A stretch of 64,000 nucleotides of DNA from Desulfurococcales archaeon. Its GTDB lineage: Archaea; Thermoproteota; Thermoprotei_A; Sulfolobales; WAQK01. The stretch spans positions 1 through 64,000 of the forward strand of contig JALWQH010000052.1 of the NCBI GenBank assembly GCA_027083135.1. Reading direction: 5' to 3'. Within the stretch, counting starts at the first letter, position 1. Every line of letters starts with the position of its first letter. Shown here one piece after another: positions 1 to 12,500 of this stretch. Both the position numbers and the translations under genes were made by a program. The notes beneath the pieces are model-generated. The model had not been told where the DNA came from, did not search any database, and worked only from the letters and a program-made list of their open reading frames with translations.

Positions 1-266
1 GCCTCTTCTGGTAGGTATGCTGTGTTTTTTCTTGCTTGTTGGGGGTTTTTCTGGGTGTCGTGGCCTGCTATGATTGCCTTGCCTCGGCTGGGTTTGAGGA
101 GGGTTGCAAGTATTCTCAGGGTCGTTGTCTTACCTGCGCCGTTAGGCCCTATAAGCCCGAAAACCTCCCCCCAACCAACCCTAAAACCAACACCACGCAA
201 AGCAGCAAAGCTGTCATACTCTTTATACAGATCTATGGCTTCAGCTGCATAGGGGGCTCTACCCAT
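1..266 (-). CDS. ABC transporter ATP-binding protein, N-terminal part (truncated by window edge; absent from the ORF track)
   Basis: Minus-strand translation from ATG at 264-266: MGRAPYAAEAIDLYKEYDSFAALRGVGFRVGWGEVFGLIGPNGAGKTTTLRIL...; Walker A GPNGAGKTT. Confidence 0.85.
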   Translation of the reverse strand, partial: MGRAPYAAEAIDLYKEYDSFAALRGVGFRVGWGEVFGLIGPNGAGKTTTLRILATLLKPSRGKAIIAGHDTQKNPQQARKNTAYLPEE

Positions 267-343
267 GCTCTCCACAGGTCTACTGTTGAAACATAAGCCC
301 GGTAAAAACCATTTCATTATAGGCTTTATCTAGATTCTGGGAT

Positions 344-1099
344 TCATGGCTGGGCGGCCGCGGTCTCCCAGAGATGGTCGAAATATATGGTTGCTATTCT
401 TACGAAATACTCGTGGTTAGACCATAAGCCCACTAAGCCTACTCCGCCGCGAATTATGAGAAGTACTTCGTCTCCTATGAAGCCTCCTCCAAACATGCTG
501 CCTGTCCATCTAATCTCAGCTACTTCCCCTAATTCGCTCAGCATGTCTTGCCTGATCTCGCTGGATAGCAGTATCCTGGTCTCCCTACGATGAGAGGCTT
601 CTAAGAGCGATTCCAGAAGTCTCTCAGACAGCATTTCCGGGAAAGCAAGGGCTATGCGGAGGGGAGATGTTCCACGTGCCACTATCTTGGAGGCAGTATC
701 CTCTATGGAGCCGTGTCCAAGCACGAATATGCTGTAAGTGGCGGCTCTCCCAGCCATGGCTTCTAACGCAGGTATGAGCTTATCCTCCACGTAGCTTATT
801 TCTCCGAGAAGCCTTGACTTAAGCCTAAGCCATGCTTCACGCGGCGGCCTGGCAGCATATACTGCAGGCCTGCCTCCCTGCTTAGCTATGAGGCCTACAT
901 CCATAAGCCTTGAGAAAACAGCGTAGGCCTTGGTTACAGGAATATCCATGTAACGGGCAGCCTGGGCTGCCGTCATAGGCCCCCTTGTCAGGAGGATTAT
1001 ATAGGCGGCGAGGCCCCTCTTACTTATTCCTGCTAGGCTTAAAGCCTTCGCAAGCCTGGGATTAGCCTCAAGCAGCTGCTCCGCTATCTCTGGAAGCAC
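344..1099 (-). CDS. TrmB-family transcriptional regulator
   Basis: N-terminal winged-helix (GPMTAAQAARYMDIPVTKAYAVFSRLMDVGLIAKQGGRPAVYAARPP) plus C-terminal effector-like domain. Confidence 0.75.
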   Translation of the reverse strand: MLPEIAEQLLEANPRLAKALSLAGISKRGLAAYIILLTRGPMTAAQAARYMDIPVTKAYAVFSRLMDVGLIAKQGGRPAVYAARPPREAWLRLKSRLLGEISYVEDKLIPALEAMAGRAATYSIFVLGHGSIEDTASKIVARGTSPLRIALAFPEMLSERLLESLLEASHRRETRILLSSEIRQDMLSELGEVAEIRWTGSMFGGGFIGDEVLLIIRGGVGLVGLWSNHEYFVRIATIYFDHLWETAAAQP

Positions 1100-1105
1100 T
1101 CCCTT

Positions 1106-1483
1106 TCACCGCAGGCTTCTAGGCAGGAATTCAGGAGGTTTCTCTACATCTATTATGGGTACTGTTATCCAGCCAGGCCTAGGCCCCTTAGCCATAACCA
1201 CATTCTCCCCTGCCTCATCGCTGCGTAGCAGGAGGTAGTTCTCTCCCCTCTCCTCCCCCTCAGCTATGTGATAGTAGAACATGGGCAAGCCATAATACTT
1301 GTAGTAATCCCTGAAGACGGCGAGCAGGCCGTAAACAGTTTTCCCCTCATCTGCATAGCGTAGAATGTACGTTGACTGCCCCATAGACACTATGGTTGCC
1401 GCCATCCTGGCCAAGTCGTTTAGGCTTGAAACCTTTACAGCCACGACTTTCTCGAACTCCATGAATGTCGAACCCTCATACAC
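1106..1483 (-). CDS. conserved hypothetical protein, co-directional with TrmB-like gene
   Basis: Intact ORF, 6-bp gap to the downstream regulator gene. Confidence 0.6.
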   Translation of the reverse strand: MYEGSTFMEFEKVVAVKVSSLNDLARMAATIVSMGQSTYILRYADEGKTVYGLLAVFRDYYKYYGLPMFYYHIAEGEERGENYLLLRSDEAGENVVMAKGPRPGWITVPIIDVEKPPEFLPRSLR

Positions 1484-1552
1484 CTAGGAGAAGGGGGGCG
1501 AAAAACGTTTTTCCTTCTGTCTACTTTAATGCGATTTGCAGGTTAGAAAATA

Positions 1553-2116
1553 ATGCTAGTCGAAATAAGATGGCATGGGAGGGGAGGCCAGGGAGCTGTT
1601 ACGGCCTCCCAGCTGGTAGCTGTTGCCGCGATAAGGGAAGGCAAGTTTGCGTTAGCCTTCCCAGAGTTCGGTGCTGAGAGGCGTGGAGCACCCGTCAAAG
1701 CGTATACGAGGATAACCGACGAGCAGGCAGTTGTCCCTAGATCCCCTATAGTGGAGCCCGACATAGTAGTTGTCCTTGACCCCAGCCTTCTAGCACTGCC
1801 TATAGTGCCCCAAGGCTTGAAGAAGAATGGCATGATGGTTGTGAACACTGCGAAGACGCCTGAAGATATTAGGAGCACTATTGGGCGCAGCGATATCCGT
1901 GTAGCCGTTGTTAATGCTACTAGGATAGCCATGGATACTCTCGGCAGACCCATAGTTAACACCGCTATTCTAGGAGCACTTGTGAGGGCGTCGAGCGTAG
2001 TAGGCCTTGACACACTGCTAGAGGCTGTTAGGGAAAGATTCGCAGCCTCCGAGAAGCTGGCTTCCTCAAACATGGAAGCAGTTAAAAGAGCGTATGAAGA
2101 GGTGGTGGTGGGTTAG
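1553..2116 (+). CDS. porG: 2-oxoacid (pyruvate):ferredoxin oxidoreductase gamma subunit
   Basis: EIRWHGRGGQGAVTASQLVAVAA signature; first of a gamma-delta-alpha-beta operon. Confidence 0.93.
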   Translation: MLVEIRWHGRGGQGAVTASQLVAVAAIREGKFALAFPEFGAERRGAPVKAYTRITDEQAVVPRSPIVEPDIVVVLDPSLLALPIVPQGLKKNGMMVVNTAKTPEDIRSTIGRSDIRVAVVNATRIAMDTLGRPIVNTAILGALVRASSVVGLDTLLEAVRERFAASEKLASSNMEAVKRAYEEVVVG

Positions 2117-2118
2117 AC

Positions 2119-2442
2119 ATGAGCGAGCTACCCAAATGGTACGAACTCCCGCCGGGAGGAGTTGTCCTAGAGCCTGGCTCAACGCTGAAGAATAAGACTG
2201 GTAGTTGGCGCGTCCTCAGGCCAGTCATAGACCAGGAGAAATGCACCAGGTGTAGGCTATGCTGGCTCTTCTGTCCCGACGCAGCAATACTTGAAGTCGA
2301 TGAGGAATATGTAACATCTAAGGGCAGAAAGTATGCTGTGACATACAAGGTTAACTATGATTACTGTAAGGGGTGCGGTGTGTGTGCGAACGAGTGCCCG
2401 GTAAACGCTATAAAAATGGTTCCAGAAGGTGAGGAGCAGTGA
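2119..2442 (+). CDS. porD: 2-oxoacid:ferredoxin oxidoreductase delta subunit, 2x[4Fe-4S]
   Basis: Two ferredoxin motifs CTRCRLCWLFCP and CKGCGVCANECP. Confidence 0.93.
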   Translation: MSELPKWYELPPGGVVLEPGSTLKNKTGSWRVLRPVIDQEKCTRCRLCWLFCPDAAILEVDEEYVTSKGRKYAVTYKVNYDYCKGCGVCANECPVNAIKMVPEGEEQ

Positions 2443-3656
2443 CCCTGGCGGCCACGACTTCCACTAGGAGGTTTAAGGGTAAGATCCTAGCCATAAGCAG
2501 CAATTACGCCGCAGCCTATGCTGCTAAGGACGCCGACGTAGATGTTGTCTCAGCTTACCCTATAACACCTCAAACACATGTGGTGGAGAAGATAGGGGAG
2601 TTCCTGGCTAACGGCGAGATGGATGCTGAGATGATACATGTTGAGAGCGAGCACTCAGCTCTCAGCGCAGCTATAGGGGCCTCAGCTACAGGGGCCAGGG
2701 CCTTCACAGCCACAGCAAGCCAGGGATTAGCATTGATGCATGAGATCCTCCATATAGCTTCAGGGATCAGGCTTCCAATAGTAATGGCTATAGCAACTAG
2801 GGCTCTCTCTGCCCCTATAAGCATTTGGAATGATTATTCCGACGTTATGAATGCCAGGGATGCAGGCTGGGTAATAATGTTCTCCTCCAGCGCGCAGATG
2901 GTTTACGATAGTATCCTGCAGGCATATAAGATAGCTGAGGATCCACGGGTTCATCTACCCGTAATGGTAGTATATGACGGGTACATAATGAGCCATACTG
3001 TGGAGCCTGTCGAGGTATTCGATAAGGAGGATGTTCTAAAATACATTCCTAAGAACCCTACCTGGATACGCCTAGACCCCGATAACCCTGTAACCATAGG
3101 AACAATAACCAGCCCTGACTGGTACTATGAGTTCAAGTACCAGCAGGTCATGGCAATGAAGAATGCCCTGCAAGTTGCTAGGGAGGCTGATAAACAGTAT
3201 GGAGAGATGTTTGGAAGAAGCTATGGGCTTATAGGCAAGCATATGCTAGATGATGCTGATGTAGCCATAGTTACCATGGGTGCATTCGTAAATACAGCCA
3301 TAGCAGCCGCAATGGAGGCGAGGAAGAAGGGCATCAAGGCAGGAGTCATGGAGCTGAGGTTATATAGGCCCTTCCCAATGAAAGACATAGAGGAAGCATT
3401 ATCCAACGTGAAGGCAGTAGGCATAGTTGACAAGGCTATAAGCTATGGAGCCCAGCAGGCAGGCCCCGTGTTCAACGAGTTCGCCGGCGCCTACTATTCA
3501 AGGGAGAATAAACCCCTGCTAGTCAGCTTCATAGCTGGAATAGGGCAGAGAGCGGTATTCGTCAAAGACTTTCTAGACATGTTTGAACAGCTCAGCAAGG
3601 TGGCTGAGAAGGGCAAAGCCCCTCTAGAATCAATCTACATAGGGGTGAGAGCATGA
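2439..3656 (+). CDS. porA: 2-oxoacid:ferredoxin oxidoreductase alpha subunit
   Basis: AYPITPQTHVVEKIGEF and ESEHSALSAAIGASATGARAFTATASQGLALMHE motifs; operon context. Confidence 0.93.
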   Translation: MTLAATTSTRRFKGKILAISSNYAAAYAAKDADVDVVSAYPITPQTHVVEKIGEFLANGEMDAEMIHVESEHSALSAAIGASATGARAFTATASQGLALMHEILHIASGIRLPIVMAIATRALSAPISIWNDYSDVMNARDAGWVIMFSSSAQMVYDSILQAYKIAEDPRVHLPVMVVYDGYIMSHTVEPVEVFDKEDVLKYIPKNPTWIRLDPDNPVTIGTITSPDWYYEFKYQQVMAMKNALQVAREADKQYGEMFGRSYGLIGKHMLDDADVAIVTMGAFVNTAIAAAMEARKKGIKAGVMELRLYRPFPMKDIEEALSNVKAVGIVDKAISYGAQQAGPVFNEFAGAYYSRENKPLLVSFIAGIGQRAVFVKDFLDMFEQLSKVAEKGKAPLESIYIGVRA

Positions 3657-4609
3657 AGCTCTACTATAAGAAGCTAACAGATATACCTCGAGAGGAGCGC
3701 TTCGTCTCAGGGCATGGTCTCTGCCCAGGATGCGGCGCTGGGACTATTATGAGGCATCTCACAAAGGTTGCAGGGAAGAACACAATATATGTTGAGGCTA
3801 CTGGATGCGTGGAGGTCTCGACAACAGGCTTCCCATATACATCATGGCTTAACCCCTGGATACATGTGGCATTCGAGAATGCAGCGGCCGTGGCCTCAGG
3901 TGTAGAGACGGCAATAAAGGTGCTTAAACGCAAGGGCATGATACCTAGAGACAAGGAGATCAAGGTTGTAGCCATAGGCGGAGACGGCGGAACAGTGGAT
4001 ATAGGGCTTCAAGCTCTAAGCGGTATGCTTGAGAGAGGCCACGACATCCTATACGTATTATATGATAATGAAGCCTACATGAATACAGGTATTCAGAGAA
4101 GTGCTTCAACACCTTACGGGGCATGGACTACTACAACTCCCGTTGGAAAGGTGTGGAAAGGAGAATGGAGGCCCAAGAAAGACATAGTGGGAATAGCGTT
4201 GGCCCATAGAATACCTTATGTTGCAACCGCTAATCCCTACTACGTGCTTGACATGGATAATAAGTTTAAGAAAGCCCTGGAGATCAAGGGACCTAAATTC
4301 ATACACGTCCTGTCTCCATGCACGCCTGGGTGGAGGATACCTGACGATAAGAGCATGGAAGTAGCCAAGCTAGCGGTTCAGACAGGAGTCTGGATACTAT
4401 ACGAGGTTGAGAACGGTGAATTCAGAGTTACCGTGCCTGTTCCCAGACGTAAGCCTGTGATCGAGTACCTGAAGATCCAGGGAAGATTCAGACACCTGCT
4501 CAAATATCCTGAGGAGATAGAGAAGATTCAGAAAATGGTTGATGAGGAAGCTGAAAGAATAAATAAACTTGTAGGGAGAACGGTTATAGGGCCTGTTGAA
4601 TCCAAGTAA
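3653..4609 (+). CDS. porB: 2-oxoacid:ferredoxin oxidoreductase beta subunit (TPP-binding)
   Basis: GHGLCPGCGAGTIMRHL and GGDGGTVDIGLQALSGMLERGHDILYVLYDNEAYMNTG. Confidence 0.93.
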   Translation: MKLYYKKLTDIPREERFVSGHGLCPGCGAGTIMRHLTKVAGKNTIYVEATGCVEVSTTGFPYTSWLNPWIHVAFENAAAVASGVETAIKVLKRKGMIPRDKEIKVVAIGGDGGTVDIGLQALSGMLERGHDILYVLYDNEAYMNTGIQRSASTPYGAWTTTTPVGKVWKGEWRPKKDIVGIALAHRIPYVATANPYYVLDMDNKFKKALEIKGPKFIHVLSPCTPGWRIPDDKSMEVAKLAVQTGVWILYEVENGEFRVTVPVPRRKPVIEYLKIQGRFRHLLKYPEEIEKIQKMVDEEAERINKLVGRTVIGPVESK

Positions 4610-4638
4610 GCGTTATGCCTACATTATCATTTTTATTT

Positions 4639-5478
4639 TCAGCATAAAAGCCTCTTTCTAGAACGCATAACCCTGCATAGCGTCTCAATGATTCTAAGCG
4701 TGCCTCTAGATGCCTGAGGCTTCTCTGAGAACCACTGAGGATTCAGGTCCATGTAAACAGGCCTGCTGTATTCGTCCTCCACCCTAATTACCTCCCTACC
4801 ATTTTCATCATATAGTATTGTTGGAACCACGGCTTCAACTTCTCCGTGGACCTCCGAGATCCCTCCCGCTATTATGAGCGGCACTTTATTCTCAATGCTT
4901 CTAAGCCTCAGTAGATCGACTAGTCTTGCCTGCCTTCTACTAGCTCTAAGCAGGGCTACGAGGAGGGATGCCCCTCCTAATACTAATGCACGTGCTACCT
5001 CAGGGTACAAGGAGTCGCTTCCAGCCAGTACACCTATATTTATGTTGAATTTAACTATGCCTGGACTTCTCCCTGCAGAGATGCCTAGCTTCTCATCCTC
5101 CTCGTCTACTACCAGTTTGCGGTACTTGCAGATCAGCTCTCCCCTAGGCGAGAATGCTAGAGTTGTTAGGAAGAGCCTGGGCCCAGCTCTCTCTATAATA
5201 GGGCCTCCCAGCACAAATATTGTCTTCTCAACTGCGAGGAATGAGAGTAGATCGGAGGTTGGGCCGGGTATCTTCTCGGCAGCATTCTTCAGGACTCTGG
5301 CAAGCCTATGCCCCCTGTAATGCTCAAATATTGGACCAGTGTTGAAGAGCGAGGGTAGGACCAGTATTTTAGCAGAACTGTCAAGCATCCTGGTAAGCCT
5401 GCGCACTACTTCTAGGTTGCTCTTCTTAGCCATTTGCTTAAGCCTGAGGTGAAGCACGGCTATTCTATTATTCCCCAC
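4639..5478 (-). CDS. carbon-nitrogen hydrolase (nitrilase superfamily-like)
   Basis: Overall nitrilase-fold pattern (RLKQMAKKSNLEVVRRL..., KYRKLVVDEEDEKLGISAGRSPGIV); overlaps 3' end of rgy ORF by 19 bp. Confidence 0.6.
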   Translation of the reverse strand: MGNNRIAVLHLRLKQMAKKSNLEVVRRLTRMLDSSAKILVLPSLFNTGPIFEHYRGHRLARVLKNAAEKIPGPTSDLLSFLAVEKTIFVLGGPIIERAGPRLFLTTLAFSPRGELICKYRKLVVDEEDEKLGISAGRSPGIVKFNINIGVLAGSDSLYPEVARALVLGGASLLVALLRASRRQARLVDLLRLRSIENKVPLIIAGGISEVHGEVEAVVPTILYDENGREVIRVEDEYSRPVYMDLNPQWFSEKPQASRGTLRIIETLCRVMRSRKRLLC

Positions 5479-8400
5479 GGTTCTCCTACCTCTCTTCTAA
5501 GCTCAAGATATATGGGGTAGATCTCATCGTAGAGTTCGTTGAGAACGTTAAGATAGCTTTTCTCCCCTGCCTCCACTAGATCCATTAGTTTCTCCAGCAT
5601 AGCTGTCCTCTCCTCCGAAACAAGCTTAGCTATACCTTCACCGCTCCGCTCCGTGAGATAGCTGTAAACCTCGCGTCCCAGCAGGGTTGGCACCAGCTTG
5701 TTAAGCCTCCCCCTTTCAACAACATAGTGTCTTTTAAGAAGAGTCTGCATGATCTTCGCATAGGTGCTTGGCCTCCCTATACCCCTATCCTTCATCAACC
5801 TTACAACGTCTCCCTGAGTATATAGTGGTTTTAAGGCCTTCTTCCTGATATCAGTGTAGTCAACCTTATATCTCCCAGGCTCTAGGGGGGCTGAGAGCCT
5901 GAACGGCATATACATGTCTAGGAAGCCTGGCTCAACTACCTCTATAATGTTCTCAAGCTTCTTCTCCACGCCTAGGAGGCTTGCCTTAGCTATCTGAACC
6001 TTTATTTTCCCAGGCTTCATCTGGCTTGCAATGAACCTTTCGAATATAAGCCTATACAGGCTTAGATGCCTCTTGGTTAGAGGCCTTACAGGCTGTATTA
6101 TTCCCTCCTCTATCAGCCTTACAAGCCTCTCAGCATCCACGGGTCTAGTAGGCCTTATCGCCTCGTGTGCTCCTCCCTCACCCCACCGGCGGGGAGCGAA
6201 GAACTCTGTATACCTATCCCCGTATTTTTCCTTCAAATATTCCCTGGCAACCATTATGCCTGCATCAGAGATCCTCGTACTATCTGTGCGGTGATACGTT
6301 ATGAAGCCCATCTCGAAGAGATCCTGGGCAAGCCTCATCGTCTCCTCAGCTCCCAGCCTAAGCCTAGCTGAAGCCTCTGACAACATGGCGTCGGTTGTGA
6401 ATGGGGGGAGAGGCTTAACCTCCCTTTCCTCGACACCCACTATGCTAACCGTTATCACATTGTTCTTAATATCGCTGGGCTTAACTCCAGGGGGAAGCTC
6501 GTCTTCCGTGAATTCTAGGAAGAGCCTCTTATCGGATGTGCCTACGAGGAATATTTTCTTCACACTATTCTTGTATTCATTATACCTGTCTATTATCCAT
6601 CCGAGTACCGGGGTTTGAACCCTGCCTGCACTGAGGTTTCTGTTAGGCTGCCTGCACTTCTCCTTGTCTCCTATATGCGTTGCACAGTAAGTTGGCCAGA
6701 ACTTATACCATAATAAGGGGGAAAGCGTAAAGCCTATCCACCTATCCTCTATTCTCCTCAGCATTTGTGCTTCTACTAGGTTTGTGTTTAGGTTTCTCGG
6801 GTTTCTGAGGGCTTCAAGTATAGCCCTCCTAGTAACCTCGTGGAACTCAACCCTACGTATATTGCGGGTATAGGGTTGAAGGAGGACTGCGAGATCCCAT
6901 GCTATTTTCTCTCCCTCTGTGTCTGGGTCTGTTCCTATTAGGACCTCATCCACCTCTAAGGCAAGCCCCCTTATTGTATCAACATTCTCCAAGGAATTTC
7001 TAACCAGAGTGCTTCCACACCGTGGGCATTTATCGGTATCAGATGTGAACTGATGTCCGCATACCATGCATCTCCTTATTGAATTATATACTGGTATGAA
7101 TCTGCGCGAACCGTTATCCGAGTAAATTATGACGCCGTGGAAATCCTCTCCTCCCAGCGTTTTAGGAGGGTTAACTGCTAAATCATATACGTGTCCCCCA
7201 CTAGCAGTTATTAGAAGCATGTAGTCTCCAGTTGACACCTCATACACCTTTACAGCTTCCCCTATTCTTCTCACACTAGGTTTGCCGAAGAAACCCGCTA
7301 TTGTCCTAGCCTTGTTGGGCGACTCCACGATGAAGAGCGCTGTTCTTATAATATCCTCCACGTTTCTCGGAACTTTTCCTTCAAGTATTTTCCTAACCTT
7401 CTCCCGATCCTCATCTATCTCTCTGAGTATGGGTTCAAGTATAAGTGTTCTGAAATCCTGCCACTCGGCATCCTCTATGATCCAGCGGCTCCTCTTCATG
7501 AGGCCTCGTAGAAGCCTCTCATCATCAACTATGACTACCGATAAGCCTCTAGTTATACCCCCAGCATAAAGCCTGCTTGTCCTGCCGCTAGCCTGAATAT
7601 ACGTCATTATATCAGGGATCATTATGTACGTTTTACCCTTCTCTTCGATGACAGCTATATCGCCGCTTGTCCTGAGAGCCTCTCTAACATCGCTGCGTGC
7701 GAGCGCTTCTCTCACAAGCTCTAAGGCTTCATGGAACACGTTTTCAGCAGGTGATGCCGGTGGCTGCCCGCTCCTCATATGCTCAGCTATTATTTGTAGT
7801 GCTGCGGGAGATAGTCTTTGAAGCATCCTCCTAACTCTTACCAGCGTGATCTCAAGCCTATGCCTCAGATCCTCAGGAGTCACTTCCACGAGTATGCTTA
7901 GAGCCTTGTATATGTTTGATGGATGTGGATCCTCGAACTCCGTGCTGAACTTTAATCTAGGAACACCTGCAAAGACAGCATACCTTATTCTCTGGGGAAG
8001 ATCAAGCCCTCTAACCATTACACCGTAGTATACTGCTACCCCCACCAAGACATCTATATCACCATTAGCAAACGCTTCAAGTGTCCTAAGCCTCTTGGAG
8101 TGGAAGGCCTCTGCCCTCACACCCATACCGCGGAGAATATCTGCAAGCTTCTCCGCATAGTCTATCCCCTTATCGACAGGCACGTATACTAGTCCTCCTG
8201 AACCTAGGCGTTTAACTATGTCTCCCACAGCTTCCTCCAGGCTCATCTCCTCAGGCTTATAATACGAATCCACGATACGTCTCAGAACCTCGCTTCGAGA
8301 ACCAGCCTCAAATCCAAGCAGCTCTCTGAAAAGCTTGACCCTGGATCCCCTAGGCCTGCCCGTAGCGCTCGACACTACGAGTATGCTCTTAACCCTACGT

Positions 8401-9242
8401 CTTGCAGCTCTTAGCCTCTGCTCTATAGCGCTCCACTCCCGCTGAGCCTCTTCGATCTCCTCACTGCTCCTCGCTGATGCTACTGCTCGGGCAAGCCTTA
8501 TACGCGCCTTCACCGCCTCCATTCCCACAGATAGATCCTCATCTGTAAATCCAAGCAGCTTTAACACGAGGTCTACGCTTTTAGAACTCTTTAGAACAGC
8601 GTCAACATCGTCGACGAATATGAAGCGATAATGATGCTGTGCGATATCATTGAATCTTGCCTGAAGGAACTTCGATGTAGTTATAAGTATGTTGAAGTCC
8701 CCCTTACCCAGCTTCTCCATAGCTTCTGCACGGCTCTTCTTGGACAGCCTTGAATGTATGGCTAGGATAGAGGCGTCCACACCTGCTTTTTCAGCCATTT
8801 CCCTTGCCTTCCTCTCCACCTGGAGGATAAGAGGGGTAGTAGGCAACACTATGTATGATTTACTCTTCTTCGCAGCGAAGTATAGTGCCATCAGTATGCC
8901 GAAAGTTGTCTTACCTACTCCGGTGGGAGCTATGACTGAGAAGCTCTTACCCATGAGGACTCTTTTAACCCATGTTCTCTGAGCGCTCCAAAGCCTGCTT
9001 CCAGTAGCCTTATGAAAGAGGCGTTCAACACTCCTATACTTTTCGTCAAGCTCCATTAATTCCTTATACTTCTTAAGTGTCCCCAGCTTTCTAAGCATCT
9101 TGCCTATGCTTGAAACAGATGGTTCCTCCTTAGGGAGTGTTGGAAGGCACTTAGTACACGGCAGACCCTGCATAAGCCTTGCATCATCCTCTGGTCCTCC
9201 GCAGTTCGGGCATGCGTGGAGATATATGGCCTCATGCTCCAA
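5460..9242 (-). CDS. rgy: reverse gyrase (helicase-like plus topoisomerase IA)
   Basis: 1260 aa; N-terminal Zn finger CPNCGG...CTKC; SVIAPTGVGKTTFG Walker A; topo IA domain with CMVCGHQFTSDTDKCPRCGS and EAIRPTRPVD. Confidence 0.98.
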   Translation of the reverse strand: MEHEAIYLHACPNCGGPEDDARLMQGLPCTKCLPTLPKEEPSVSSIGKMLRKLGTLKKYKELMELDEKYRSVERLFHKATGSRLWSAQRTWVKRVLMGKSFSVIAPTGVGKTTFGILMALYFAAKKSKSYIVLPTTPLILQVERKAREMAEKAGVDASILAIHSRLSKKSRAEAMEKLGKGDFNILITTSKFLQARFNDIAQHHYRFIFVDDVDAVLKSSKSVDLVLKLLGFTDEDLSVGMEAVKARIRLARAVASARSSEEIEEAQREWSAIEQRLRAARRRVKSILVVSSATGRPRGSRVKLFRELLGFEAGSRSEVLRRIVDSYYKPEEMSLEEAVGDIVKRLGSGGLVYVPVDKGIDYAEKLADILRGMGVRAEAFHSKRLRTLEAFANGDIDVLVGVAVYYGVMVRGLDLPQRIRYAVFAGVPRLKFSTEFEDPHPSNIYKALSILVEVTPEDLRHRLEITLVRVRRMLQRLSPAALQIIAEHMRSGQPPASPAENVFHEALELVREALARSDVREALRTSGDIAVIEEKGKTYIMIPDIMTYIQASGRTSRLYAGGITRGLSVVIVDDERLLRGLMKRSRWIIEDAEWQDFRTLILEPILREIDEDREKVRKILEGKVPRNVEDIIRTALFIVESPNKARTIAGFFGKPSVRRIGEAVKVYEVSTGDYMLLITASGGHVYDLAVNPPKTLGGEDFHGVIIYSDNGSRRFIPVYNSIRRCMVCGHQFTSDTDKCPRCGSTLVRNSLENVDTIRGLALEVDEVLIGTDPDTEGEKIAWDLAVLLQPYTRNIRRVEFHEVTRRAILEALRNPRNLNTNLVEAQMLRRIEDRWIGFTLSPLLWYKFWPTYCATHIGDKEKCRQPNRNLSAGRVQTPVLGWIIDRYNEYKNSVKKIFLVGTSDKRLFLEFTEDELPPGVKPSDIKNNVITVSIVGVEEREVKPLPPFTTDAMLSEASARLRLGAEETMRLAQDLFEMGFITYHRTDSTRISDAGIMVAREYLKEKYGDRYTEFFAPRRWGEGGAHEAIRPTRPVDAERLVRLIEEGIIQPVRPLTKRHLSLYRLIFERFIASQMKPGKIKVQIAKASLLGVEKKLENIIEVVEPGFLDMYMPFRLSAPLEPGRYKVDYTDIRKKALKPLYTQGDVVRLMKDRGIGRPSTYAKIMQTLLKRHYVVERGRLNKLVPTLLGREVYSYLTERSGEGIAKLVSEERTAMLEKLMDLVEAGEKSYLNVLNELYDEIYPIYLELRREVGEPWGIIE

Positions 9243-9372
9243 GAGCCTTCTCCCCTTTACTGCAATAACCCCAATATCCTAACCACTCATCCCAATATTA
9301 AAATGCTGGTGGGTATATGTGAGGCCTGCTATTCCATCTCTCCCAGCATGCTGGTTGAAAAACATGTTATGT

Positions 9373-10101
9373 TTAAGGTATTCTCAGCGTTTTATCTGCG
9401 AATACGACTATACCATTATCCGTTATTATGAATGGATGTCTTTTCATTGAATGGCTTGTCCCCCTCATCTTCCAGACTATTAGGCTCCGCTTCAACTCGC
9501 CTTCAATCTCATCCAGGTCAAGCCTTATAATACCGTCAGCGGCATGCTCTACCCCGGGTCCTCCAAACCCTCTCTCCGTCACTGAGACCTGTGATACAAG
9601 TATTGAGGTCGTGCCCATCCCGCTCAGCACGCGTTTAAGCTGCATGACAACGCTTCTAGCTAGGGCGGGCTTTGTGAGGTAGAGTGTTGAAACAGAATCC
9701 ACTACTACGCGCTGCGCCTTGACATCCCTTATAGCGTCTTTAAGCGTGTCGATGAGTAGCCCTATGTCTGTGGGATCACGGACAACGTATCTCTCCCTCT
9801 TTGCAGCCTCTCCTATCCCTCCGGTGAAGGCATCGATCATGGCGAACAGTCCTTCCTGCTCATAACGCCTCACATCCCATCCGAACTGAGCCATGTTAAC
9901 CCTCACTTGAACGGGATGCTCTTCAAGCGCTACGAAAACCCCAGGCTCATTGTTCTTGAGGCCGTTCCACAAGTACTGTTGGCCGAATATGCTCTTACCT
10001 GTGCCTGGACCTCCAGCGAGCAGTACGACGTTCCTCTTAGGTATTCCGCCATGCAGCACGTCATCCATTCCAGGTATACCTGTTTTAACTCTCTCAACCA
10101 T
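9373..10101 (-). CDS. KaiC-domain (RecA-superfamily) ATPase
   Basis: [41 protein letters not shown]; Walker [11 protein letters not shown]. Confidence 0.9.
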   Translation of the reverse strand: MVERVKTGIPGMDDVLHGGIPKRNVVLLAGGPGTGKSIFGQQYLWNGLKNNEPGVFVALEEHPVQVRVNMAQFGWDVRRYEQEGLFAMIDAFTGGIGEAAKRERYVVRDPTDIGLLIDTLKDAIRDVKAQRVVVDSVSTLYLTKPALARSVVMQLKRVLSGMGTTSILVSQVSVTERGFGGPGVEHAADGIIRLDLDEIEGELKRSLIVWKMRGTSHSMKRHPFIITDNGIVVFADKTLRIP

Positions 10102-12415
<2,314 letters not shown>

Positions 12416-12452
12416 CATCAACTTCACATTGTTTTCTGAGATATAGTCTGAG

Positions 12453-12494
12453 AGGCCCCCTATACTAGGGGGCCTATCCACCATATAATGGTGG
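12453..12494. promoter_or_regulatory. two consecutive perfect inverted repeats immediately upstream of tmcA
   Basis: AGGCCCCC(12453-12460)-TATACTA-GGGGGCCT(12468-12475); CCACCAT(12478-12484)-ATA-ATGGTGG(12488-12494). Confidence 0.7.
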
Positions 12495-12500
12495 TTCAAC

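Noticed and set aside
9343-9354. CCAGCATGCTGG 12-bp palindrome between the KaiC-like gene and reverse gyrase
   Set aside because: Short palindromes of this size are expected several times in 64 kb; no supporting context beyond intergenic position.
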